DNA from: Lachnoclostridium sp. An131
GTDB lineage: Bacteria > Bacillota > Clostridia > Lachnospirales > Lachnospiraceae
NCBI RefSeq assembly: GCF_002160825.1
Contig: NZ_NFLI01000008.1
Location: 62,001-126,000 of the forward strand
Direction of reading: 5' to 3'
DNA: 64,000 nucleotides
Shown: piece after piece, positions 27,918 to 35,169 of the stretch
Position numbering within the stretch: position 1 is the first letter of the stretch
Layout: each line of letters begins with the position of its first letter
Notes under the pieces: generated by a model
What the model was told of the DNA's origin: nothing
Database searches by the model: none
What the model saw: only the letters and a program-made list of their open reading frames with translations
Translations under genes and position numbers: made by a program

Positions 27918-29893
27918 ATCGCATCCACCTCCGCAAGAATTTGTCTGTTTGAGAAGCCCTGCAGATCCATGGCGCCTGACGGGCAGGCCACTGTGCAGGC
28001 TCCGCAGCCCTGACAGAGGGCGCTGTTGACCACTGCCACACGTCTCGTCTCCCGGATGCCGTGGTCGTTCACTTCCTGCTCCTCATAGGAAATGGCTCCG
28101 TAGGGGCAGACCTTTTCGCAGGAGGAACAGCCGTTGCAGAGCAGGGTATCCGACTTGGCCACGCAGGGATTCGTCACCAGATGGTCCTTTGCCAGAAGTC
28201 CGACTACCTTCACAGCCGCGGCTCCAGCCTGGGCTACCGTCTCCGGAATATCCTTCGGTCCCTGGCAGACGCCGGAGAGGAAGATGCCCGCCGTGGGCGA
28301 TTCCACCGGACGCAGCTTCGCGTGGGACTCCGTCAGGAAATTGTTCGTGTCGATGCTGGCCGTCAGCATGGTTGCGATTTTCCGCACGTCGGGATTCGGC
28401 TCTATCGCCGTCGCCAGAACTACCATGTCCGTTTCCATGAGAATCCGCCTGTTGTCCAGCAGATCCACGCCCTGTACCAGTAGCTTATCGCCCTGGGGCG
28501 CCACCTTTCCGACCTGGCCCTTGATATAATGGACGCCGTATTCTTCCACGGCCCGGCGGTAAAATTCATCGAAGTTCTTGCCCGGCGTACGCACGTCTAT
28601 GTAAAATACCGTCACATCCACATCCGGATACTTATCGCGGATCAGCATCGCATGCTTGGCGGTGTACATACAGCAGATCTTGGAGCAGTAGCTCTTTCCG
28701 CGATTATCGGCACAGCGGGAGCCCACACACTGGATAAATACCATGGACTTGGGAGCCCTGTGATCCGACATACGCTCCAGATGGCCTTTTGTGGGGCCTG
28801 CCGCGTTCATGATACGCTCCAGCTCCAGGGAGGTAATCACGTCCGGACTCTGGTTGTAAGCATATTCGTCATATTTATCGAGTTTAATCGTATCGAAGCC
28901 TGTAGCTACCACGATGGCTCCGTAATTTTCCGTAATGATCTCATCCTTCTGCTCATAGTCAATGGCTCCGGCCTGGCAGACCTTCGCGCAGACGCCGCAT
29001 TTTCCGGTCTTGAACTTGATGCAGTGCTCCCGGTCAATGACAGGCACGTTGGGGATGGCCTGGGCAAAAGGCGTGTAGATGGCGCTTCTCTTATCAAGTC
29101 CCCGGTTGAACTCGTTGGGCGCCTTTTTGGACGGGCATTTCTCCTGGCAGACGCCGCAGCCCGTACACTTGCTCATATCCACGCTTCTGGCTTTCTTCCG
29201 GATTTCCACATGAAAATCGCCCACAAAGCCTGTCACCTTCTCCACCTCGCTGTAGGTGTAAATGGTGATGTTTTCGTGGGCTGCCGCCTCCACCATCTTC
29301 GGCGTCAGGATACAGGCAGAGCAGTCCAGGGTCGGGAAGGTCTTGTCAAGCTGGGACATTCTTCCGCCGATACTCGGCGTCTTCTCTACAATGTCCACCT
29401 TGTAGCCGGCCTCGGCAATGTCAAGGGCCGTCTGGATGCCGGCGATCCCGCCGCCAATCACGAGAGCCCGTTTCACTACCCGGCTGGTCCCGGCCGTCAG
29501 GGGTGCGTTCAGCATCACCTTCGCGATGGCCGCCCTCGCCAGAATAATGGCCTTCTCTGTGGCTTCCTCTCTGTCTTTATGTATCCAGGAACAGTGCTCG
29601 CGGATATTCGCAATCTCTACCATGTAGGGATTTAAGCCTGCGCGCTGCGCCGCCTGGCGGAATGTATTTTCGTGCATTCTGGGAGAACAGGAACAGACAA
29701 CGATGCCTGTGAGCTGTTTTTCCTTTATGGCCTCCCGGACTTTGAGCTGTCCGGCTTCGGAGCACATATACTGGTAATCCTCCGCGTGTACCACGCCCGG
29801 CTCCTTCGCCGCCGCTGCCACCACGCGGTCAATGTCTACCGTCGCCGCAATGTTCGTACCGCAATGACAGACAAATACTCCTATTCTATGCAC
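27908..29893 (-). CDS. hdrA: Heterodisulfide reductase-like subunit A (flavin bifurcation subunit)
   Basis: A 661-residue HdrA with all expected parts: an N-terminal cluster domain (VCHCGTN, MCSEAG, VCSCSPRMH), the FAD-binding VIGGGIAGIQTALDIAEAGY, the family segment FPTLDCSACILTPKM, an inserted ferredoxin domain (CTGCGVCQEKCP and CIKFKTGKCGVCAKVCQ), and a C-terminal ferredoxin domain (CNGCSSCEKVCP, CQGCGACTVACP). In methanogens this FAD splits electron pairs between ferredoxin and a high-potential acceptor. All cluster cysteines are intact, which supports a working bifurcator. It lies between hdrC and flxD. Confidence 0.93.
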   Translation of the reverse strand: MHRIGVFVCHCGTNIAATVDIDRVVAAAAKEPGVVHAEDYQYMCSEAGQLKVREAIKEKQLTGIVVCSCSPRMHENTFRQAAQRAGLNPYMVEIANIREHCSWIHKDREEATEKAIILARAAIAKVMLNAPLTAGTSRVVKRALVIGGGIAGIQTALDIAEAGYKVDIVEKTPSIGGRMSQLDKTFPTLDCSACILTPKMVEAAAHENITIYTYSEVEKVTGFVGDFHVEIRKKARSVDMSKCTGCGVCQEKCPSKKAPNEFNRGLDKRSAIYTPFAQAIPNVPVIDREHCIKFKTGKCGVCAKVCQAGAIDYEQKDEIITENYGAIVVATGFDTIKLDKYDEYAYNQSPDVITSLELERIMNAAGPTKGHLERMSDHRAPKSMVFIQCVGSRCADNRGKSYCSKICCMYTAKHAMLIRDKYPDVDVTVFYIDVRTPGKNFDEFYRRAVEEYGVHYIKGQVGKVAPQGDKLLVQGVDLLDNRRILMETDMVVLATAIEPNPDVRKIATMLTASIDTNNFLTESHAKLRPVESPTAGIFLSGVCQGPKDIPETVAQAGAAAVKVVGLLAKDHLVTNPCVAKSDTLLCNGCSSCEKVCPYGAISYEEQEVNDHGIRETRRVAVVNSALCQGCGACTVACPSGAMDLQGFSNRQILAEVDAICR

Positions 29894-29916
29894 TTTTCTT
29901 CACCTCCTGATCCTCT

Positions 29917-30309
29917 CTATTTGCTGTATTTGCGGAACGCGCTTGCCAGAAGCTGCTGGGGCAGCTCTTCATCAAGAAGCTCCGGCACCTCGTCCGGGCT
30001 CAGATAGTTTCCGCCTCTCTGGCGAATCACCATCAGCCTTGCCGCCTCGATGAGCTTCGCCGGTTTCACGTCTCTCGGACACCGCTCCACGCAGGCGAAG
30101 CAGGAAAGGCATTTCCAGAGACTCTTTGATTCCAGAAGAGAGCTCACATCGCCGCTCTCCACATAGGAGACAAACTGATGCGGCCGGACGTCCATCTCAT
30201 CATAGGCCGGGCAGGATGCGGAGCACTTGCCGCACTTCATGCACTTTCTTGTATTGACGCCGCTGATCTCGCGGATCATGTCAGCCTTTGCCGTTTCTGT
30301 GCTATACAT
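29917..30309 (-). CDS. hdrC: Heterodisulfide reductase-like subunit C (ferredoxin-like)
   Basis: A 130-residue soluble HdrC carrying two [4Fe-4S] clusters: C23, C26, C29, C33 (RKCMKCGKCSASCP) and C67, C70, C73, C77 (KCLSCFACVERCP). It links HdrA to HdrB. The start at 30309 is chosen because GGAGG sits 8 bases upstream; the open frame runs on upstream inside hdrB. It overlaps the hdrB stop by 8 bases, so translation is coupled. Confidence 0.9.
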   Translation of the reverse strand: MYSTETAKADMIREISGVNTRKCMKCGKCSASCPAYDEMDVRPHQFVSYVESGDVSSLLESKSLWKCLSCFACVERCPRDVKPAKLIEAARLMVIRQRGGNYLSPDEVPELLDEELPQQLLASAFRKYSK

Positions 30310-31168
30310 CTGCCGTTCCTCCTTCCGCGTGTTCTCCCTGGCTTTCCGTCCCGGAAACCGCCGCATGATCCGGCGCTTCTTCCTCCGGCAGCAGTCCCAG
30401 AGCCTCCGCAAGAATCTCTGTCAGATAGGTCACCGGAACCTTCTCCCGGCTTCCGCTGTTCCTCAAATTATAGAGACACAGGGGACAGGCGGTAATCAGC
30501 TCTTCCGCCCCGTGACAGACCGCCGATTCCATGACCTTATCCACCAGGCTTCCGGCCAGCGGCTTGTCTTTCAGGGATATGTAGCCTCCGCAGCACTCGT
30601 TTCGGAACGGATAGACCACCGGCTCCGCTCCCAGCGCCCGGATGAAGTCCTCCATCACTGTGGGATTCTCCGGATCGTCAAAGGCCATCACGGAGCTTGG
30701 ACGAAGCAGCATACAGCCATAGTACGCGCCGATTTTCCGTCCGGTCAGAGGACGCACCACCTTTTCCTTCAGGGTATCGAAGCCCACCCGGTCGCGGAGC
30801 ACTTCGAGAAAATGAAGCACCTTTGTCTCTCCCAGATAAGGCTCGTCAAGCTTCAGATAGTTGTTTGCTCTGGTGCGGATATCCTCCACATGCTGCATAT
30901 CGTCGTTCACACGCTTGATGACATGATGACAGGCAGAACAGAGCGTCACCAAATCCTGGCCCTTTTCCTTCGCGTCGTTTAAGGCGCGGACTGCCGACAG
31001 CTTTGTGGCGATTTCGTCCGAAGCCAGAGGATAGACAGCTCCGCAGCACTGCCACTCTTCAATCTCCTGAAGCGTAAAGCCCAGCGCCTCTGCCGACATT
31101 CTGGCGTATCGATCCAGGTCCTGCGCCTTGTTTTTCAACGTGCAGCCCGGATAATAGCTGTACACCAT
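30302..31168 (-). CDS. hdrB: Heterodisulfide reductase-like subunit B with two CCG domains
   Basis: This 288-residue subunit has both cysteine-rich CCG motifs complete: C9, C41-C42, C77, C80 and C152, C192-C193, C228, C231. In the methanogen enzyme these hold two noncubane [4Fe-4S] clusters that reduce the CoM-CoB disulfide. Bacteria of this type do not make those coenzymes, so the natural acceptor is another disulfide or the fumarate reductase next door. It is the first gene of the cluster, with RBS GGAGG 7 bases before the ATG. A short low-complexity acidic tail ends the protein. Confidence 0.92.
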   Translation of the reverse strand: MVYSYYPGCTLKNKAQDLDRYARMSAEALGFTLQEIEEWQCCGAVYPLASDEIATKLSAVRALNDAKEKGQDLVTLCSACHHVIKRVNDDMQHVEDIRTRANNYLKLDEPYLGETKVLHFLEVLRDRVGFDTLKEKVVRPLTGRKIGAYYGCMLLRPSSVMAFDDPENPTVMEDFIRALGAEPVVYPFRNECCGGYISLKDKPLAGSLVDKVMESAVCHGAEELITACPLCLYNLRNSGSREKVPVTYLTEILAEALGLLPEEEAPDHAAVSGTESQGEHAEGGTADV

Positions 31169-31217
31169 TTGACTACCTCCTTCTTTCCATTTGATAAATT
31201 TCTATCAATTTTTCAAC

Positions 31218-31246
31218 ATTGTATCATGTCGTCATTTTTTTAACAA
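31218..31246 (-). promoter_or_regulatory. Probable promoter of the hdr-flx-frd operon
   Basis: TTGTTA (31241-31246) and TACAAT (31218-31223) are 17 bases apart on the minus strand, giving a leader of about 43 bases before hdrB. A GC hairpin (CCCC-GGAA-GGGG, 31247-31258) abuts the -35 box on its upstream side. The rest of the 380-bp AT-rich gap up to the ldh terminator holds a palindrome and Rex-like half-sites (separate entries) and no gene that I can see. Confidence 0.6.
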
Positions 31247-31354
31247 CCCCTTCCGGGGATTTTTTTGTGGTTTTTTCGAAATTATTTATGCAAAATGTTA
31301 TTTTCTGTGTTATTTTTTCATCTGTTTTTGTTAATTCCGAGTTGTTTTCTAGGA

Positions 31355-31370
31355 ATTAGCAGCTGCTAAT
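31355..31370. promoter_or_regulatory. Perfect 16-bp palindrome upstream of hdrB
   Basis: ATTAGCAGCTGCTAAT is an uninterrupted dyad, about 110 bp upstream of the hdr -35 box. It does not match Rex. It is a good candidate operator for an unidentified dimeric regulator. Confidence 0.45.
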
Positions 31371-31410
31371 CCAACACTTTTTCCCTATATATGTGAATTT
31401 GTTAACTATA

Positions 31411-31428
31411 TTGTCATATACTTAACAT
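31411..31428. promoter_or_regulatory. Rex-like operator candidate upstream of hdrB
   Basis: TTGTCATATACTTAACAT matches the clostridial Rex pattern TTGTTAA-N4-TTAACAA at 11 of 14 fixed positions. A further TTGTTAA half-site lies at 31400-31406. Rex represses fermentation genes when NADH/NAD+ is low. It is weaker than the ldh site and lies about 165 bp above the proposed promoter. Confidence 0.35.
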
Positions 31429-31547
31429 ACAATACCAAAAACAGAGGCTATTGACTGATAATTGTTTTCTCAAGATCCCCTCAAGACGTTATGTCAAAAT
31501 TTCCAAAACAGATTTCCAGGATCAAACTCAAACTTTTTTCACAGATC

Positions 31548-31592
31548 AAAAAAAGAGATACGGATTTTTCTCTCAATCCGTACCTCTTTTTA
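31548..31592 (-). terminator. Strong terminator behind the lactate/malate dehydrogenase gene
   Basis: A 17-bp stem (31550-31566 pairing with 31575-31591, one G-U pair) with an 8-base loop is followed by T residues on both strands. On the minus strand it ends TCTCTTTTTTT. It separates ldh from the hdr operon. Confidence 0.9.
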
Positions 31593-31675
31593 CTTCTATG
31601 ATCTGCTGTTATGCAGTTTCAATTCGCAGCCCGCAGGCGCCACCGGAGCCTCTCAGGCCGAAATGCCTGCGCAGC

Positions 31676-32632
31676 TTAGTCGTTCGCAACCACGTCTGCG
31701 ATAAAGTCCTTCAGCACCTTCGCAGAATGTCCCAGAGCCTTCAGCTCCTCATCTGTCATGGAAATCTTCAGAGTTCTGGCAATACCCTCACCGTTTACAA
31801 CGCAGGGAAGGCTGATGGTAGAGCCTGCCATATCGCCGTAGCTCTCATCCAGCACATGAGCAACCGGAAGAACGGTATTCTGGTTCTTCAGAATAGACTC
31901 TACGATACGGAAAGCAGACATTGCGATTCCGTCAAAGGTAGCACCCTTCAGAGAAATAACGTCTGCGCCTGCGGTACGTGCCTTGGTGGCAATCTCTGTT
32001 TTTACTTCCTCTTTCTCTTTCTCATCTGCAGGAAGGAAATGGTCGATGGTCTCGCCTGCCACGTTTACGCTGCTCCAGATCGGAACCTGGGAATCGCCGT
32101 GCTCACCAAGAATGTATCCCTGAATATCGCGGATGTCCACCTTGCAGCGGCGGCTCAAGAGATAACGGAAGCGTGCGGTATCCAGAGAAGTTCCCGTTCC
32201 GATTACGCGCTCTGCCGGAAGTCCTGTCTCTTTCTGGATCAGATAGGTATTTACATCTACCGGATTAGACACAACGATAATCAGCGGATTCTTCGCATAC
32301 TTCATAATGTTCTGTGCGATATCCCTGGCAATGCCTGTGTTGACCTTTGCCAGATCCAGACGGGTCTGTCCTTCCTTACGTGCAACGCCTGCGGTCACGA
32401 TGATAATCTTCGCATCCGCGCATTCCTCGTAGCCTCCCTGCTTGATACGTACCTGGCTATAGAAGGCTGTACCATGGGAAATATCAAGAGCGGCGCCCTT
32501 CGCCTTTTTCTCATTCACATCGATCAAAACGATCTCGCCCACCTGGGCGCGCAGCATCAGCGTATAGCAGATAGTCTCTCCTACATTGCCGGCGCCGATT
32601 ACAACGATTTTGTTTGATGTCTCACTGTTCAT
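31676..32632 (-). CDS. ldh: L-lactate/malate dehydrogenase family enzyme, Arg at specificity position
   Basis: This 318-residue NAD-dependent 2-hydroxyacid dehydrogenase is of the LDH/MDH superfamily. The NAD motif is GAGNVG (13-18). The catalytic set is R91, D151, R154 and H178 (GEHGDS). Overall segments such as LDTARFRYLLSRR look LDH-like. The active-site loop reads TAGVARKEGQTRLDL, placing Arg85 where LDHs have Gln (position 102, ANQKPGETRLDL) and MDHs have Arg. A Gln-to-Arg change here converts Bacillus LDH into an MDH, so malate may be the true product. GAGG lies 7 bases before the ATG. It is under a Rex-type promoter. Confidence 0.85.
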   Translation of the reverse strand: MNSETSNKIVVIGAGNVGETICYTLMLRAQVGEIVLIDVNEKKAKGAALDISHGTAFYSQVRIKQGGYEECADAKIIIVTAGVARKEGQTRLDLAKVNTGIARDIAQNIMKYAKNPLIIVVSNPVDVNTYLIQKETGLPAERVIGTGTSLDTARFRYLLSRRCKVDIRDIQGYILGEHGDSQVPIWSSVNVAGETIDHFLPADEKEKEEVKTEIATKARTAGADVISLKGATFDGIAMSAFRIVESILKNQNTVLPVAHVLDESYGDMAGSTISLPCVVNGEGIARTLKISMTDEELKALGHSAKVLKDFIADVVAND

Positions 32633-32691
32633 ACTGTTACCTCTCTCTCGTTTACGTGATATAATTTGATAATTTTTCAGCAATCCACTGT

Positions 32692-32720
32692 ATTATAGCA
32701 CGTTGTTAAAGTAGTAACAA
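32692..32720 (-). promoter_or_regulatory. ldh promoter with overlapping Rex operator
   Basis: TTGTTA (32715-32720) and TATAAT (32692-32697) are exactly 17 bases apart. The 18-mer at 32703-32720, TTGTTACTACTTTAACAA on the minus strand, matches the Rex consensus TTGTTAA-N4-TTAACAA at 13 of 14 fixed positions. It covers the -35 box, so bound Rex would block RNA polymerase. This predicts induction when NADH accumulates. Confidence 0.8.
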
Positions 32721-32756
32721 GCCCTAAAATAAAGTTTTGTATTTTTTTACGTACAT

Positions 32757-33069
32757 TTAACCTCGTAATTTTTTTCCGGCTAATCTGCAGTGATACACCA
32801 GTCTCCAGAACAGCCAGAGCGTTTCGTATGTCTCGAAACCTCCTGCTGATTTCAGGCAATAAAAAACCAACCGGTACAAACAGACAGATGTTCCCTGCGA
32901 AGTTAATAACCGCATTTACGAAAATATCCTTCACACCTAAATACTCATTTCTTCCCGACAGCTGTTCCAAAATCGTCCGAAACGGAAACAGATTCACACC
33001 AGCCAGACTTCCCCGCATAAAATAAATATCCAGATACGGCTTTCCTGTACTGCTCAGAATTCCTTCCAC
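32757..33069 (-). pseudogene. Frameshifted VanZ-family remnant
   Basis: From a GTG at 33069 the frame reads VNLFPFRTILEQL and ICLFVPVGFLLPEI, the signature first part of VanZ-like membrane proteins. Just after FRDIRNAL the plausible reading shifts by one base: the +1 frame continues LWLFWRLVYHCRLAGKKLRG and stops at 32757-32759. The N-terminal helix and most later helices are missing for a VanZ domain. It lies between the ldh promoter and a headless LysR gene, in a decayed patch. Confidence 0.6.
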
Positions 33070-33084
33070 TTCTATTATCTGATT

Positions 33085-33930
33085 TCAACGAAATCCACTG
33101 CAGATATACCTGAAAAATTTCTCCGCAGCCGGCGACAGGCGGTTCGCCCTGTGCCGCACCAGCTGCACGGTCCAGAGAATCTCCGGCTCTTCCAGGGGCA
33201 GCGCCTTCACTCCGCCGGTTCTGATATATTCTGTCACAAAATCAATGGTGACGCTTAAGCCCTGCTTCATTGCGCACAGCTCATGGCAGAAGCCAATGTC
33301 ACCGGTCTCTGCCACAATCTCCGGATATACGCCGGCATCCATACATTTTTTCCGGAACACCTCATAAATCCGGAAATCATTTCCCTCCATAATGAGAGGC
33401 TCGTCCTTCAGATCCTGATAGGTGAGACGCTCCCGTTCGTACAGCGGATGTCCCTCATACACCAGAATCCTGATACAGCGGGAAAACAGATCGATGCTCT
33501 CATATCTGTCTCCAAACGGCTCCTCCCCCTTCACCAGAAGCCCTATCTCGTAATCGCCTTCAACCAGCTGCTGCTCCGCCTGGAGATCCGGGTATTCCCT
33601 CCACTGCAGATGAATCTCCGGGTACTTCCTTTTAAATTCCAGAATTCTGGAATAGGGCAGGGCCGACAGCGCCCCGTAGCTGCACACCAGGCGCAGGGCT
33701 TCCTCTTCCCCATAAAGGCTCCGCACCTGAAATGCCGTCTGATGCATGCTTTTCAGAAGCTTCTCCGCCTCTTGATAAAAATAGTCTCCGGCTCTGGTGG
33801 GCTCAAGCCCCTTCACAGAGCGTTCAAAGAGCCTGACCTGAAGCTCTTCCTCCAGCGCGTAAAGAGTGCGGCTTAAGCCCTGCGGCGAAATATACAGCTC
33901 CGCAGCCGAATACGACGATGGAAGAACCAA
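33085..33930 (-). pseudogene. LysR-family regulator lacking its N-terminus (deletion junction)
   Basis: The effector-binding domain is complete (about 80-281) and the HTH tail YSAAELYISPQGLSRTLYALEEELQ is present, but the first 15-20 residues of the LysR HTH (helix 1) are missing. The only start is a TTG without a usable RBS. The sequence runs directly into the alcohol dehydrogenase coding region upstream, in another frame. It is best read as the 3' part of a LysR gene joined by deletion to the dehydrogenase gene. DNA-binding function is unlikely. Confidence 0.7.
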
Positions 33931-34483
33931 ACTCCGGCTTCAGGAAATTCAGCACCGTTCCCGCTCCTGTCTGAATGCCGCAGCCCAGCGGCGCCACAAT
34001 CCCCAGATCGATGCTGTCATCCTCCACCTTGATCGCGCAGTCCGCGTCCACCACCGCATACTCCGCAAAGGCCGACTGGCCGAAAAACATGGAAAGTGTT
34101 TCGCCGTTCTGGGACAATCTCGAGGTTCCGTCCCGCAGAACGCCGCCAAAATTGATGTCGTTGAAATGCTCACAGCTTGCCACATGAGCCGTATGGCAGT
34201 TATCACAGTGACCACAGAAAGCAAAGGAAAAGCCGACCCGGTCCCCCTTTTTAAACTCGGTCACGCCTTCTCCGACCTTTTCCACAATGCCTGCTCCCTC
34301 ATGTCCCAGCACGGCCGGAAGCGGCGTCGGCACCTGCTCGTGCTGCGTGGCCTCGTCGGTGTGGCAGATTCCGCAGGCTGCGATTTTCACCAGAATTTCC
34401 CCCGCCTTCGGCTCCTCCAGATCCACCGTCTCAATCTGAAACGGCTCTGCGTTTGCGTGTGTCACTGCTGCTTTGATTTTCAT
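33824..34483 (-). pseudogene. Zinc alcohol dehydrogenase truncated in its NAD domain
   Basis: The N-terminal 197 residues are a good medium-chain Zn dehydrogenase of the aryl-alcohol type: catalytic-zinc GICHTDE (C40, H41) and GHEGAG (H61, E62), structural-zinc C90, C93, C96, C104, and PLGCGIQTGAG. The Rossmann strand begins SSIVVFGCGAV and is then cut; about 22 unrelated residues follow before a stop at 33824. A normal protein would be about 350-370 residues. The start at 34483 has AAAGGGG 6 bases upstream. A Rex-like site lies just upstream, so it was probably a fermentation gene. Confidence 0.75.
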
Positions 34484-34517
34484 ATGAATCCCCTTTCCGG
34501 CTATCAAGCCCCTTTGT

Positions 34518-34535
34518 TTGTTAAAATAATAACAT
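34518..34535. promoter_or_regulatory. Rex-like operator upstream of the truncated alcohol dehydrogenase
   Basis: TTGTTAAAATAATAACAT matches TTGTTAA-N4-TTAACAA at 12 of 14 fixed positions, 35 bases before the start codon. On the minus strand TTGCTA (34551-34556) with TGTTAT at 18 bases spacing forms a weak promoter that this site would cover. Confidence 0.5.
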
Positions 34536-34605
34536 TTAAAGGACGGCCTGTATAGCAACAGAAAGGGGACGCGTGTTCCACATTTCTGCACGCACGATAT
34601 TCTAT

Positions 34606-35142
34606 CTATTCTATTTGAATAAACACCTCTCCCACCGCGTCCTCACACCGCACGCCAATATAGGTACTTCCCCCGTCTACCTCCCAGGCGCCGGTATACT
34701 CCCCGCTCCCGGATAAAAGGATCTCCGGATCATCGGAGCCGGAACACAAGAATATTTCCGCCTTCCCACTCTCAAGGGAAAGGGAGCAGGTAAGCTCCAG
34801 GGTTCCTCCCTCCTCCCGTTCCAGCGTCGTGCCGCCGAACAGCACTTCCATGCCTGTAAATTCATAATAAGACGCCCTGTAAGATCCTGTATAATCATCT
34901 TCTCCTCTCGTAAGTCTCCCTTCCAGCGATCTCTCGGGGGTCAGGACTGCTGTGCCTGCCCCTCCTATGAGCGCGTCATAAGTCTCCAGAATGGTATCCT
35001 TCAGCTGCTCATTTTTTTCCTTACTATCCAGAACCCCGCCGGAAGAACACCCGGACAGCAGGCCTGCGCACAGAACTGCGCAGAGCGCCGCCAATACCTT
35101 TTTCTTTCGCTCTGTCTGTTTCATAAGATCTGTCTGTTTCAT
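34606..35142 (-). CDS. Small surface lipoprotein linked to a peptide-resistance ABC transporter
   Basis: A 178-residue lipoprotein: the signal peptide ends in the lipobox LLSGC (Cys32), followed by a predicted beta-rich extracytoplasmic domain (about 75-178) with no family I recognise. The 18-bp sequence encoding MKQTDL is tandemly duplicated at the start (MKQTDLMKQTE). The first ATG is used because AAGGAGG lies 5 bases upstream. It lies 27 bases after two ABC permease genes, so it may be an immunity-type lipoprotein analogous in position to LanI (inference). Confidence 0.75.
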   Translation of the reverse strand: MKQTDLMKQTERKKKVLAALCAVLCAGLLSGCSSGGVLDSKEKNEQLKDTILETYDALIGGAGTAVLTPERSLEGRLTRGEDDYTGSYRASYYEFTGMEVLFGGTTLEREEGGTLELTCSLSLESGKAEIFLCSGSDDPEILLSGSGEYTGAWEVDGGSTYIGVRCEDAVGEVFIQIE

Positions 35143-35169
35143 AAAGTCCTCCTTATCTGTGCTGCCGGC

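Noticed and set aside
27908-29893. Selenocysteine-type HdrA or an in-frame UGA
   Set aside because: All expected cluster cysteines are encoded as Cys and the frame has no internal stop.
31245-31268. Terminator-like hairpin (CCCC-TTCC-GGGG then T-run) on the plus strand before hdrB
   Set aside because: No plus-strand gene precedes it, so it is not needed as a terminator. It may only insulate against antisense transcription, and no evidence supports that.
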